This document shows positions 1 to 10,774 of a stretch of DNA of 64,000 nucleotides, piece after piece. Position 1 is the stretch's first letter. Each line of letters starts with the position of its first letter. Below the pieces are notes generated by a model. It saw nothing but the letters and a program-made list of their open reading frames with translations, searched no databases and was not told the origin of the DNA. Source of the stretch: Zygosaccharomyces rouxii (taxonomy: Eukaryota > Ascomycota > Saccharomycetes > Saccharomycetales > Saccharomycetaceae); NCBI RefSeq assembly GCF_000026365.1, contig NC_012991.1, forward strand, positions 124,001-188,000, given 5' to 3'. Both the position numbers and the translations under genes were made by a program.

Positions 1-1361
<1,361 letters not shown>

Positions 1362-1877
1362 CATAATATAATATCATAACATAGTATAATATTAATCATT
1401 ACAATTTACGTATGTTATAGTCATTAAGCGAACACGCTTGGCGGTTAAAGGTGGATACAATGCTCCCAAAATGGCTATTCCTAATATGGTTGTGTCTGTA
1501 TGTATGTGCCTAAAATGCCATGTTTCAAAATGGAGTATAATCCGAAAGAGTGTATTTTCCCTTTTGGTAAATTTCCCGGACAGCCTAGGGTCCTCGGACG
1601 CCCATATTTGCGCTAGTTGAAGAAAATGAAAAAAGGGGACTTAAAAAAACCAACCAACTTGACAATTCAAAGGACATTTGTTCGACAATTCATAGTGGAA
1701 ACTATATCATTAGTGCGGCTAAAAGTTCAGTGATTTAGTTATTCTTTGAAGGTCATTCGATTTGACAGTAGTGGTTCGAGGGTTTCACGGTTAAGCGAGG
1801 TACTTTACCTTTGGTTCCATAGTGTTAGGGAGATAGAGAAAGTCTGATAGAAAACAAAAATTAAAAATTGTGAAACT
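1362..1877. other. Intergenic region, PAP1 terminator and OSH6 promoter
   Basis: The AT-rich start (ATAATATAATATCATAAC-like) probably holds PAP1 polyadenylation signals. An AGGGG stress-element-like motif lies at 1634-1638. No convincing TATA box, RNA gene or ATG-started frame of note is seen; a 60-codon frame at 1438 starts with TTG and looks spurious. Confidence 0.5.
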
Positions 1878-3218
1878 ATGCCTTTGAACAAATTTATTGG
1901 TAAGGGTCACCAACATGGCGGGTCGGGTCCATCTAGAGATGTTTCTGACTCCAATAGCACTGTTAGTGGTGGAGAGCCTGCAGATTCTGATGATATTGAA
2001 GAAACCGATGAAAGTGGCCAAAGTATATTACTCAACATTATTTCGCAATTGAAGCCAGGCTCAGATTTATCAAGAATTACTTTACCTACATTTATTCTGG
2101 AGAAGAGATCCATGTTGGAAAGAATTACCAATCAATTGCAACATCCTGAAATTGTATTAGATGCTAAAGCTGATCCTGATGAATTATCAAGGTTTGTTAA
2201 GATTTGTAAATGGTACTTGTCAGGATGGCACATTGCGCCTAAGGCTGTTAAAAAACCATTGAATCCTGTTTTGGGAGAACATTTTACCTGTTATTGGAAT
2301 TTACCTAATAAACAACAAGCGTTTTACATTGCTGAACAAGTTAGGCACCATCCACCTGAATCTGCTTACTTCTATATGATTCCTGAATCTGGTATTAGGG
2401 TTGATGGTACCTGTATACCAAAATCCAGATTCTTGGGAAATTCAACAGCTGCAATCATGGAAGGTTCATCGGTCCTACAATTTTTAGATCTTTTGGATAA
2501 AAATGGTAAACCGGAGAAATATGTTTTGACACAACCAAACATGTATGCTAGAGGTATCCTATTTGGTAAAATGAAATTAGAAATGGGTGATCACATGGTT
2601 ATCAAGTCACCAACGTTTGTAGTTGACGTTGAATTTAAAACAAAGGGATTCATTTCTGGTACTTATGATGCTATTCATGGTGTTATCAAGGATCATCGTG
2701 GAAACGAATACTACGAAATTTCAGGTAAATGGAATGATATCATCTACATTAAAGATTTGAGAGAAAAAAATGCTTCAAAACGAGTTTTATTCGATACACA
2801 TAAAGAATTACCTTCTAAACCACTAGTTCGTTCTTTGAGTGAACAAGGTGAATACGAATCAAGAAGACTTTGGAAAAAAGTTACAGATGCTTTAGCACGT
2901 CGTGATCATGATACTGCAACCAGGGAAAAGCTAGGGATTGAAGATTATCAAAGAGAATTAGCCAAGAAAAGAGCCGAAGATGGTGTTGAATTTCATCCAA
3001 AACTTTTCAAACCCGCAAAACAGGATCGAGATTTGAATTATTACATTTACAAGGATATTCCAGCAGATGCAAGTCATGAAGATCAAATTAGAATGATCTT
3101 GGAACTTGCACCTATACTTCCGGGACAAAAGTTCACTGACAAATTCACCATTCCTGCTTATAAAAAGTCTGAGATAGCGGAAGGCCGTTCTACATCTGGC
3201 ACTCCACGTTCAAAATAA
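1878..3218 (+). CDS. OSH6: Oxysterol-binding-protein homologue (Osh6/Osh7 type)
   Basis: Lipid-transfer protein of the ORD family. Osh6 and Osh7 carry phosphatidylserine from the ER to the plasma membrane in exchange for PI4P. The 446 residues are a single ORD domain without PH or ankyrin parts, as in Osh6/7. The lid and entrance (LPTFILEKRSMLERITNQ), the GWHIAPKAVKKPLNPVLGE block and the PI4P-binding His-His-Pro-Pro motif are present. The signature reads EQVRHHPPESA, with Arg in place of the usual Ser before the two histidines. The first ATG follows an A-rich leader and gives the family's usual short acidic N-terminus. It lies next to PAP1 as in S. cerevisiae; before the WGD one gene stands for both OSH6 and OSH7. 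Confidence 0.95.
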   Translation: MPLNKFIGKGHQHGGSGPSRDVSDSNSTVSGGEPADSDDIEETDESGQSILLNIISQLKPGSDLSRITLPTFILEKRSMLERITNQLQHPEIVLDAKADPDELSRFVKICKWYLSGWHIAPKAVKKPLNPVLGEHFTCYWNLPNKQQAFYIAEQVRHHPPESAYFYMIPESGIRVDGTCIPKSRFLGNSTAAIMEGSSVLQFLDLLDKNGKPEKYVLTQPNMYARGILFGKMKLEMGDHMVIKSPTFVVDVEFKTKGFISGTYDAIHGVIKDHRGNEYYEISGKWNDIIYIKDLREKNASKRVLFDTHKELPSKPLVRSLSEQGEYESRRLWKKVTDALARRDHDTATREKLGIEDYQRELAKKRAEDGVEFHPKLFKPAKQDRDLNYYIYKDIPADASHEDQIRMILELAPILPGQKFTDKFTIPAYKKSEIAEGRSTSGTPRSK

Positions 3219-3386
3219 TGGTAATAGGAATTTTCAAAAACCAGTAACATAAAAAAAAATAAAAAAATAAAAAAAAAATCTTGTGGGGGGAATGAGACCT
3301 TGAAACTGATTTATAATATTGTATACATTAGGGACTAGGATCCGATACTGATTTAAATCGTTAAGAAAGTGATAAAGATTGGATAT

Positions 3387-4510
3387 TTACAGATTTTGTT
3401 CAACAAATCTTTTCTTGTAGCCAATGTGTCGTGAAAGCCCCGAGATGATAATATCGTCTGTATATTTGGAAGCAGGTATCGGATTATTGCGAATAAACTG
3501 TAGAGGACCATATTGTTGTTCGAATTTTTGTATATCTGATCTCCATTTCTTTAAAACTTTTGTAATTACTTTCAACTCTGGGAAACTTACCGCTATAGTA
3601 CGGCAGCATAGAAATGGCGGTAATTCAGTAACTGCAAACGAATCTATCAAGTGTATAATTTCTGCAAATATTTCATCAACTTCAAATTCAAGCCATTGGT
3701 GTTCCCTTTGATCTGGTTCATTTGGATGATAATAGTTTTTAATATTGTAACCGATTTTCTTCCGCTGCTGGCATAGCATGTAGGCCAATGCATCCCATGA
3801 TGAAGAATCCTTAAAATTCTTAAAGCAAAATTGTTTAACATTATCAATCATTAATTTCTTTTCGTTAATTGGAAAAACATCGAAAAACCATCGAGATGCA
3901 TTCCAGCAGTAATAATTGGAAAGATGCTTTGATCCTGATTCCAAAAAAGTGAAGATGTAATTATGATTTGTTCCATTGTTATAATCCATAGAGAGCGTAT
4001 AAAGCTTTCGGTACATTTGCCATAGTGACGAAGATTTATTCAAACGATTGTTGGATGAGGTTAAAAGTCTTTGGACAATTTTCAATTCACGATTTAGCAA
4101 TTCCTTACTATCATCAATTTCCCACATTTTTAAAAATGTATCATAATGAACATTAAAATTCGTTTTATTTTCTGGGGTAGTGAGGAGGTATCCTAACGAT
4201 GAATAGTACGTATTCCAATCCTTTGGGCTAGCTGCGACTAAAAGTTAGCAAATCTAATTCAATATTAATTTTTGCAAATAAAGCAATTCTGACACATACC
4301 ACTTATCGACGGATAGTTCTGAAAGTAATCATGAGCTTCTTTAAAGATTGATAAATATGTATTCTTAAAACATACTATTTCAATATTTTTAGGTTCTTCT
4401 GAGATAAAGAAGGGGTCATTGATATCAGGTTGATTAGGTGCAAAGGTCAACCTACAAGTCTTTGTGGTAGAATCACTACTCAATACTTGATACAATTTCT
4501 TGCACAGCAT
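3387..4510 (-). CDS. ECM9: ECM9-like protein, two exons
   Basis: Two exons: 4510-4300 and 4231-3387, 351 residues when joined. The call rests on position (between OSH6 and the YKR005C homologue, as YKR004C), strand, size (S. cerevisiae ~377) and the presence of an intron in the same gene. Function is unknown. The second exon contains helical segments such as LSNYYCWNASRWFFDVFP that resemble the tandem helical repeat of protein-prenyltransferase alpha subunits (N-W-xx-R-W); this is a family inference from pattern only. The start ATG at 4510 is the first in frame; an ATG at 4560 runs into a stop after eight codons. The frame is open across the whole exon 2 from the acceptor to the TAA. Confidence 0.8.
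4232..4299 (-). other. Spliceosomal intron of ECM9
   Basis: Read on the minus strand, the donor is GTATGT (4299-4294), the branch point TGCTAAC (4250-4244), and the acceptor TCGCAG ending at 4232. Length is 68 nt, phase 1. A second acceptor, TTTTAG ending at 4238, is also in frame but only about 7 nt from the branch adenosine, so it is less likely; it would add two residues. Confidence 0.82.
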
Positions 4511-4745
4511 GCTCTGTTTATTATTTCTTTGCTTCAAAAGTGTTTCAGTTTTTGCGCCATCTTGTCATGTTTAACTGATGTTAGGGTGATTTCAACTGCC
4601 AACCGAGTTTTCGATTTGATAAACTAAACATTAATTTTTTGATTCTTATTGAAAGAACTTCAGCAAAATAAATATTAGATAAGTTGTGCAACTCTACATA
4701 AATTTATTGTTACAGAGCTAATAACCTTTTTTTTTTTATCTTATT

Positions 4746-6913
4746 TCAATCAACTAAAAGGTTAATTGAATTATCTCCACTTAATTTTCGAGCCATTTCA
4801 TCTGGTAGCAATCCACTGTTAGGTACTTGATCGGCCAGCGATCGTGTTTCATCATTAGTCAATTCCACAGCATCTGCATCTGACCAATCGTTATTTTCAC
4901 CATCGGATGAAGAACGATCCATACTATCCTCTGAACCATTGTTAGTTAAGTTTAAATTTGTATGATACGAAAATGCTAACATCATTGAGGTCGCCACAGA
5001 AACTACCAAAGTCGTATACACAATCATTGCTGTTGTTGCTTGAGGTGCCCCCGAAACACCGATAATGGCACCTGAAGTAGCATTTGTACCATTAGAAATA
5101 CCTGTAATTTTGGGTTTCCCCTTAGCATGATTTGAAGAATTGAAACCACCAATTGTAGTAGTCGTGAAGTTTGAACCGTTGGCGTGATAATTTCTGACTA
5201 CCCTTTTTGATGCTAAGAGAGGAGCAGGATCATCTGGAATATTAAGCATACCAAATCCCTTCTTTTCGACTTCATCTTCAAATTCATATTCATGTCCAAA
5301 GGCAAGAGCCCTAGCGCTCGCACTTATCGTTGTCGTATGACGTGGATTCCAAATCTTTTTAGTCCTGGTCCTTGTTTTAGTCTTTATTTTAGTACGGGTT
5401 CGATCATGATTGGTAATTATTGAAAATTTGGTGCGAGTCTTTGTAGTCAAATCAGTTGTCGTCTTTGTAGCATAATCAGTTTTCGTCTTTGTAGCATAAT
5501 CAGTTGTCGTCTCCGTCTCATAATCAGTTTTCGTCTTTGTAGCAGGAGGATAGTCACATAAAGTCTTTGTCTTTGTCTTTGTCTTCCATTTAACATCCCA
5601 TTCGGTTTCAATATCAGTAACTGTTACTTTACCAACTTTAATGTATCTGGTAGTTTCTTCAACCTCAGTTTCTGTCTTCGTTACAAGATCATTTTTATAT
5701 TTCGTCTTGGTAAAGACTTCATAATCGGTTTCTGTCTTAGTCTTGACATCATGCTTAACTTTAGTCTTTGTAGTCCCCCACCAAACGGTGTCATAATCAG
5801 TCGTAGTGATAACTTTGTAAATAGGTTTATAAATGGTTTCATAATCCGTATCTGTTTCCGTAGCTAAAACAGTTGTCGTAGTTCTTTTATCACTGCATCG
5901 ATCGATAACGATAGTTTTAGAAATAATCCTTGGATTCCATTTAGTCAAAGTTTTCTTTTTCGGTTTATAAGTGGTGTAAACTTTAGTCTTTGTGTACATT
6001 AATGGCGGTTTAGGTTTGTATTTAGGTTTGGGTCTAGGTTTGGGCCTTCTTGGTTCATCATCATCATCATTATCATCATAACCACCGCGATCATCATCAT
6101 AGCCATAACCATCACGATCCTCATCATAATAATCACGATCATCACCAGGAACAGGCACGGGCTTAGGGATGGGGAATCTATCAGTTCGCGGTACCTTTTT
6201 TGGCGGTGGAGTTGGTGGAGGTAAAGTTGAAGTTCTCTTCTTCCTCCAGAGACCGAAGGCCTCTAATTCTTCTGCTTTAGCATTATTACCAGTATTACCA
6301 TTTTGCCTCAATTCATTCACAACAGCATCAACCAGGACTTTCTTTTCTTGTGGTAGTAGATTCCGATAAACCTTAGAACTTGGATCCACAAAATAATTTA
6401 CTTCTGAAAGCTTTACGTCAGAATCGAACTCGTAGTCAGACTTGATATCACTATTGAACTTTTGAATCAGCCTATTGATTAGAAGCAATTCTTTTTGGGA
6501 GTCTTTTGACCTGGCGCAGTATTGTTTATAACAACTCGATTCAAGGGCCGACAGTGCGCATTGAACACACAGACAATTGTTGGCATCATCTAAATTCTGT
6601 TCATCCACAGCCAAACATGAACGACAAAAACTGTATTGATCATCGAAGGAGCTTTCCATACACGTCTTGAGAGGGTCTTGATCGGACTTTTTTCACCATC
6701 CCCCCCAAAAAAGAAGGAATTGGTTAGTATATTGTCAAATAAACATCGGCGGCTAAGGTATTTAGTTTAATTCCATACGCATTGATTCAAAATCGGTGGC
6801 AGTTTTGCCAGCCCTAAATCAGGACATAATGCAGGATCTTGGCCACTTAATGCATTGGCACCCCTACTTAGAAGTAAAGCAAACGATGTGCTAATCCAAA
6901 GAACCAAAACCAT
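4746..6913 (-). CDS. Secreted or membrane protein, YKR005C-like, two exons
   Basis: Positional homologue of S. cerevisiae YKR005C (unknown function). Exon 1 (6913-6779) encodes 45 residues with a clear signal peptide (MVLVLWISTSFALLLSRGANA, then LSGQDPALCP). Exon 2 (6686-4746) supplies 646 residues, total 691. Order after the signal: a Cys-rich segment (about 11 cysteines by residue 110), a Pro/Arg/Asp-rich linker with YDDDRGGYDDNDDDD, a long Lys/Thr-rich stalk of TKTxTDY-type repeats, and one hydrophobic segment (about VYTTLVVSVATSMMLAF) before an acidic cytosolic tail. This is the layout of a type I membrane protein with an extracellular or wall-facing stalk. Starting at the ATG at 6659 would leave a cysteine-rich protein without a signal. 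Function is not assigned. Confidence 0.78.
6687..6778 (-). other. Predicted intron of the YKR005C-like gene
   Basis: Minus strand: donor GTATGG at 6778-6773 (one base off GTATGT), perfect branch point TACTAAC at 6729-6723, acceptor AAAAAAG ending at 6687. Length 92 nt, phase 0. Without splicing, exon 1 meets TAA two codons past the donor. A later acceptor (CTCAAG, ending at 6666) is also in frame and would remove seven residues. Confidence 0.75.
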
Positions 6914-7243
6914 TCTTTTTGGTTTATTGGAAAGGGAGGGAATGAAGCTACAAAGGGAAGAAAAAAGATCAAGTTTTCTTCACTAATTTTTATACCACTT
7001 ATTTTACACTATATTTCCTCGTTGTGAAGCGTACACAAAAACGCTCTAATATGTCCTCCGTAAAATTACTGCACCTTTTATACTTCTTAGACCTCAGAAG
7101 AAAAAAAAAAAGTTAAATTAGCCGCTGAAAATGGCACTCCTTTTTTTTTTTTTTTTTCTCGTAATAAAATCAATTAGCCGCCAATGTAAAGTATACCTTG
7201 CAGCACATATGTACATCTTTCTATATACAAGACTCGTTGAATT
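6914..7243. other. Intergenic region, promoter of the YKR005C-like gene
   Basis: Lies between the signal-peptide ATG and the MRPL13 stop; both genes are on the minus strand. It holds a run of about 19 T at 7139-7157 and a shorter poly-A at 7100-7110, typical nucleosome-depleting tracts. No gene is seen. Confidence 0.5.
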
Positions 7244-7963
7244 TTAACCTCTCTTTGCTTCTTCTACAGCTTTTCTCAAATTCTCTTGTTCCAATGCATG
7301 GACTTCCTGAATTATCTTACCAAACTTTTTATTCTGTTTCTTTGTACTAACATCATTCACAATGTGAACATTTGGAGAACCATAGTCCTTTTCAGAAAGA
7401 TCAATAGCGTTAGGTTCAGATTCCTTAAACCTAAGCAGTTTACCTGACAGAATTTCTTTAACGTAATAATCTTTAAACTGTTTAGGTGTGGTTGATACTG
7501 TAATTTGGAAATCTGGTACCATATAACCTGTCTTCGACTGTAAATTCTTTGTAAATTTGAATTTTGAGACTAAATCGGGGAAAGGTTGGTCTAAGGACGG
7601 TGTACCACTACCAGTTGCCAGTGTCCAAGATTCGTTTAGAATTGTATCCAATTGCTCTTCAGTATTCACTTTCTCGCTGGATAACCATCTGTTAAATGCT
7701 ACATCCTTCACCTGTTGTTCACGCATTCTTTTTTCCAACTTTTCACTATCTTCACCGATAAAATTTGATGGTATCAGGCGTAATTTATCATTCGAGTTAC
7801 CACTATCAGTTTGAGCCTTACCAGATTCTATATCCTTGATGACATCCTTTGTATCTTGAACTTGAACTTCTTGTTGTTTCTTTGATTTAAACCACGAAAA
7901 GAAGTTGTTCCTCCTAGAGGTGAAATGTAACCTTCTAACACACTGAAATTGAACTCTTGACAT
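7244..7963 (-). CDS. MRPL13: Mitochondrial large-subunit ribosomal protein mL50
   Basis: Subunit of the mitochondrial 54S ribosomal large subunit, called from synteny (YKR006C, between YKR005C and MEH1) and from the N-terminus MSRVQFQCVRRLHFTSRRNNF, which resembles that of yeast Mrpl13. It is rich in Arg, Ser and aromatic residues and lacks acidic residues, as a matrix-targeting presequence should. The chosen ATG at 7963 gives 239 residues; the frame runs six codons further upstream but only to a TTG. The rest is a charged, soluble protein without membrane segments. It diverges from MEH1. Confidence 0.85.
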   Translation of the reverse strand: MSRVQFQCVRRLHFTSRRNNFFSWFKSKKQQEVQVQDTKDVIKDIESGKAQTDSGNSNDKLRLIPSNFIGEDSEKLEKRMREQQVKDVAFNRWLSSEKVNTEEQLDTILNESWTLATGSGTPSLDQPFPDLVSKFKFTKNLQSKTGYMVPDFQITVSTTPKQFKDYYVKEILSGKLLRFKESEPNAIDLSEKDYGSPNVHIVNDVSTKKQNKKFGKIIQEVHALEQENLRKAVEEAKRG

Positions 7964-8203
7964 GATTTCCCAGGCTCTCAACGGATTACAGTGTCGATCT
8001 TAATCCTCTAGTTTCTCTTGATAATGTAATATTTAAAATTTTTCAATTCAAGGTTTCTCTTGTCGAGATATCGATGGAAAAAAAGATTGGCATACAAAAG
8101 AAGATCAAGACTTGTAAAAGGGAGGACCTTTAAGGAGGGTATTGAACGAATTTGGAACGATTTACAGATATTAAGACACTTTCAATTTCCCAATATCCTT
8201 GAT

Positions 8204-8668
8204 ATGGGTATTATCTTTAGTTGTTGTAGAAATGGTGATGTTGATGAGAACGAAGCACTCCTAGCAGGCCAGCAGAATGGGTATGGTGCAGACAATGAAC
8301 AGGATTACAATGAAATGCAACGTCAGCTTAAAGAGCAAGAGGAAAGGGCGCTCGCAAGGGAAGCCCAATTGAGGGAGATCGTAACCAATACAAATGACAA
8401 GCTGATAGATATATCGATGATAAGCAATAGCGGAATCGTGGTCCCTGGAAGTGATATTAAATCGATGAACAGCGAAAACATGCAGAGATCAACGGAATTG
8501 GGTAATGATAATGAGGCAAACAAGAGGAACTGGATTAAATTGGATTCGAAGAAGCATATGTCACGTGTCATGAAGGAACAACTTAAGACTATGCATGGGG
8601 TTGTATTTGGTCAATTGGAACAGGACTTGAAGTTAGAACCACCTGGCAACTTAACTGTAACTCTATAG
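8204..8668 (+). CDS. MEH1: EGO (Ragulator-like) complex subunit Meh1/Ego1
   Basis: Lipid anchor of the EGO complex, which tethers the Gtr1-Gtr2 GTPases to the vacuole and activates TORC1. 154 residues from the ATG at 8204. The N-terminus MGIIFSCCRN has Gly2 for myristoylation and Cys7/Cys8 for palmitoylation, exactly as the yeast protein. The block LREIVTNTNDKLIDISMISNSGIV is the most conserved part of the family. The open frame continues upstream to 8060 without an ATG, and such an extension would bury the myristoylation site, so 8204 is preferred. Synteny: YKR007W, between MRPL13 and RSC4. It is slightly shorter than the 184-residue S. cerevisiae protein, in the variable middle. Confidence 0.95.
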   Translation: MGIIFSCCRNGDVDENEALLAGQQNGYGADNEQDYNEMQRQLKEQEERALAREAQLREIVTNTNDKLIDISMISNSGIVVPGSDIKSMNSENMQRSTELGNDNEANKRNWIKLDSKKHMSRVMKEQLKTMHGVVFGQLEQDLKLEPPGNLTVTL

Positions 8669-8840
8669 GTACTCGAGTAATTTGTGTATTTTTCACTTCA
8701 TTTTATAAGAGGAATCCGTTATGTATGATGCGGAAGCTTTTAAACAAGCGATGGTTTAACGACAAATGTAGTGAACATACTATATAGAAGATACGAGATA
8801 CGAAAAAGACTTGAAGAATAGCAGATAATACGATTGTTCA

Positions 8841-10505
8841 ATGGCTCCCAAGAAGAAGAAGAGTTCCGAAGAGGAAGAAGTTCCTGTACCCAGTAAATAC
8901 CTTCCTGGGAAACAACCAAGAACCGGTGAACCACCCGAAGTTCATTATACTCAGTCATTAGATCCAGAGGCTGAACTACAAGTTGATAAATGGTCAATCC
9001 CCAAATTCAATCTTTTCATCAGTTTTACGCTGGACAACTTAGTGGAGTCATACAAAAACGTCTTTAAGGATTTTATCAAATTACCCAGTAGGAAATTCCA
9101 CCCACAGTATTATTACAGAATCCAACAACCAATTTCCATTAACGAGATCAAATCTAGAGATTACGAATACCACAATGGTCCGCAGACATTCCTATTAGAT
9201 ATACAATTACTGTACAAGAATTGTTTGAGCTATAACGAGCCCGATAGCTTAATCGTTAAAAATTCTCTACAAGTGCTTCACTACATCGAATACGAAGTTT
9301 TGAAAGCTAAAAATGTCACTAGAAACTACCTTATCACGGATAATGTGAAGAACAGACTGTTAAACTATCTGCAAAAAGTGCTCGGTGCTACAGATAAATC
9401 CATCGAGTCGGAGATAAGTCCACCACCTTCGAAGGACGCTGATGACAGTATGCAAGTGTCACAGCCTTTTATGGAGTTAGTGGATAAAGATGAACTACCT
9501 GAATATTATGAAGTCATCCACAGACCTATGGCACTAAACACTGTAAAACAGAGTTTAGAAGTAGGTTACTATTCCAAGATTTATGATTTTATCATTGACG
9601 TTCTGCTCGTCTTCCGTAATGCACTAGTTTTTAATGATAAAAATACTCTAATCCACCAAGACGCTCTCAAGTTACTCAAATATTTCAACCATCTAGTTCA
9701 GAATAAATTTTTCCCTGAATTACAGGACGCTAGTGAACGTGGTGAAGTCAAATTAGAATACGATAAAATTGAATACGAACAGTATTTGGCCAATGGTGGT
9801 AATGAAAATTCAGGCGAAGCCCTCGACGATGAAGACGAAGGTGATTATGATTTTAACCATTTCGAAGGGCTAGGTAATGGGTATAACAGAGCCATTCTAT
9901 CAGAGGACTACTTACTGGGCCCACAGGGGAAAAATGATCAACCTCTCAAGAAACCCAAACTGTCATCTCCTTCTTTGGATAATCAACCCAAAGTTTTCAA
10001 ATACAACATTGTCAAGTCATTACTCAAGGAGAAAGAGCACACATCACGAGAGTACACAATGGAGAAGAAGCCCTACAATTTGATTAACCAAGTGTGCATC
10101 TATTCATCTCGGAATCTTTACCAACAGGCTACAAATCCAGTACCAGGTTCAAGGCCGTCGTGTAATCAAAATTGGGTCGAATACGTTTTCAATGGTAAGG
10201 ATCTTTCCCAGAACGAGAATATGTATTCTTTTACACTACAACCTGTGCAGACCTATTTGACTCTAATTGCGGATGTGGATGGTAAGCAATTGGAAACTTC
10301 ACTGATGGTGAATTCGGAGAATGTAAAGGCTCACCAACAACAGACCGATTCGACTCAAGATGAAAAGGAACCTGAACCAAGAATAGTCGGTACAGAAAGG
10401 TACGATATTAGACTCAACGAAGGTCTAAATTTCGTAGAATACAGATGTGAGGATCAAGAAGGTGGGAAGGAGCTGATGAAATTTTGGGTCAACGTGTTGC
10501 CATAA
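8841..10505 (+). CDS. RSC4: RSC chromatin-remodelling subunit with tandem bromodomains
   Basis: Subunit of the RSC remodeller that reads acetylated histone H3. 554 residues (S. cerevisiae 625). Two bromodomains: about residues 50-155 and 165-290. The acetyl-lysine-binding Asn is visible in each (CLSYNEPDSL and LVFNDKNTL). An acidic linker (DDEDEGDYDFN) follows, then a C-terminal domain from about 390 to the end. A Lys-rich N-terminus (MAPKKKKSSEEEE) precedes the bromodomains; in S. cerevisiae, Lys25 of Rsc4 is acetylated by Gcn5, and several lysines here could play that role. Position matches YKR008W. Confidence 0.95.
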   Translation: MAPKKKKSSEEEEVPVPSKYLPGKQPRTGEPPEVHYTQSLDPEAELQVDKWSIPKFNLFISFTLDNLVESYKNVFKDFIKLPSRKFHPQYYYRIQQPISINEIKSRDYEYHNGPQTFLLDIQLLYKNCLSYNEPDSLIVKNSLQVLHYIEYEVLKAKNVTRNYLITDNVKNRLLNYLQKVLGATDKSIESEISPPPSKDADDSMQVSQPFMELVDKDELPEYYEVIHRPMALNTVKQSLEVGYYSKIYDFIIDVLLVFRNALVFNDKNTLIHQDALKLLKYFNHLVQNKFFPELQDASERGEVKLEYDKIEYEQYLANGGNENSGEALDDEDEGDYDFNHFEGLGNGYNRAILSEDYLLGPQGKNDQPLKKPKLSSPSLDNQPKVFKYNIVKSLLKEKEHTSREYTMEKKPYNLINQVCIYSSRNLYQQATNPVPGSRPSCNQNWVEYVFNGKDLSQNENMYSFTLQPVQTYLTLIADVDGKQLETSLMVNSENVKAHQQQTDSTQDEKEPEPRIVGTERYDIRLNEGLNFVEYRCEDQEGGKELMKFWVNVLP

Positions 10506-10774
10506 ATACGAGTTGTAATCTTTTTTTTTGTATAAATAACCGTCGGTGAAACTCAATTGTCAACATGACAGAAATATATGGTTCAATCCTGCAAGGTGCC
10601 TGTCAATTTTGCCGAGAAAAAATTAACGAAAACATTTCCTCCATTTATCGGGGCGTCAAACGATCTTCGCCATTCTCAACAAAGGAATGGAAAACAGGAG
10701 TAGCCAATCGTCAAATTGAATGCTACAAGTTGGTATAGGAGCTCTAACAGTCCCATAGAATCAAAAAAGTCAGT

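Noticed and set aside
1766..1790. GGTTCGAGGGTTTC, similar to a tRNA B box
   Set aside because: No matching A box or foldable cloverleaf around it. No tRNA gene was found in any intergenic region on either strand by eye.
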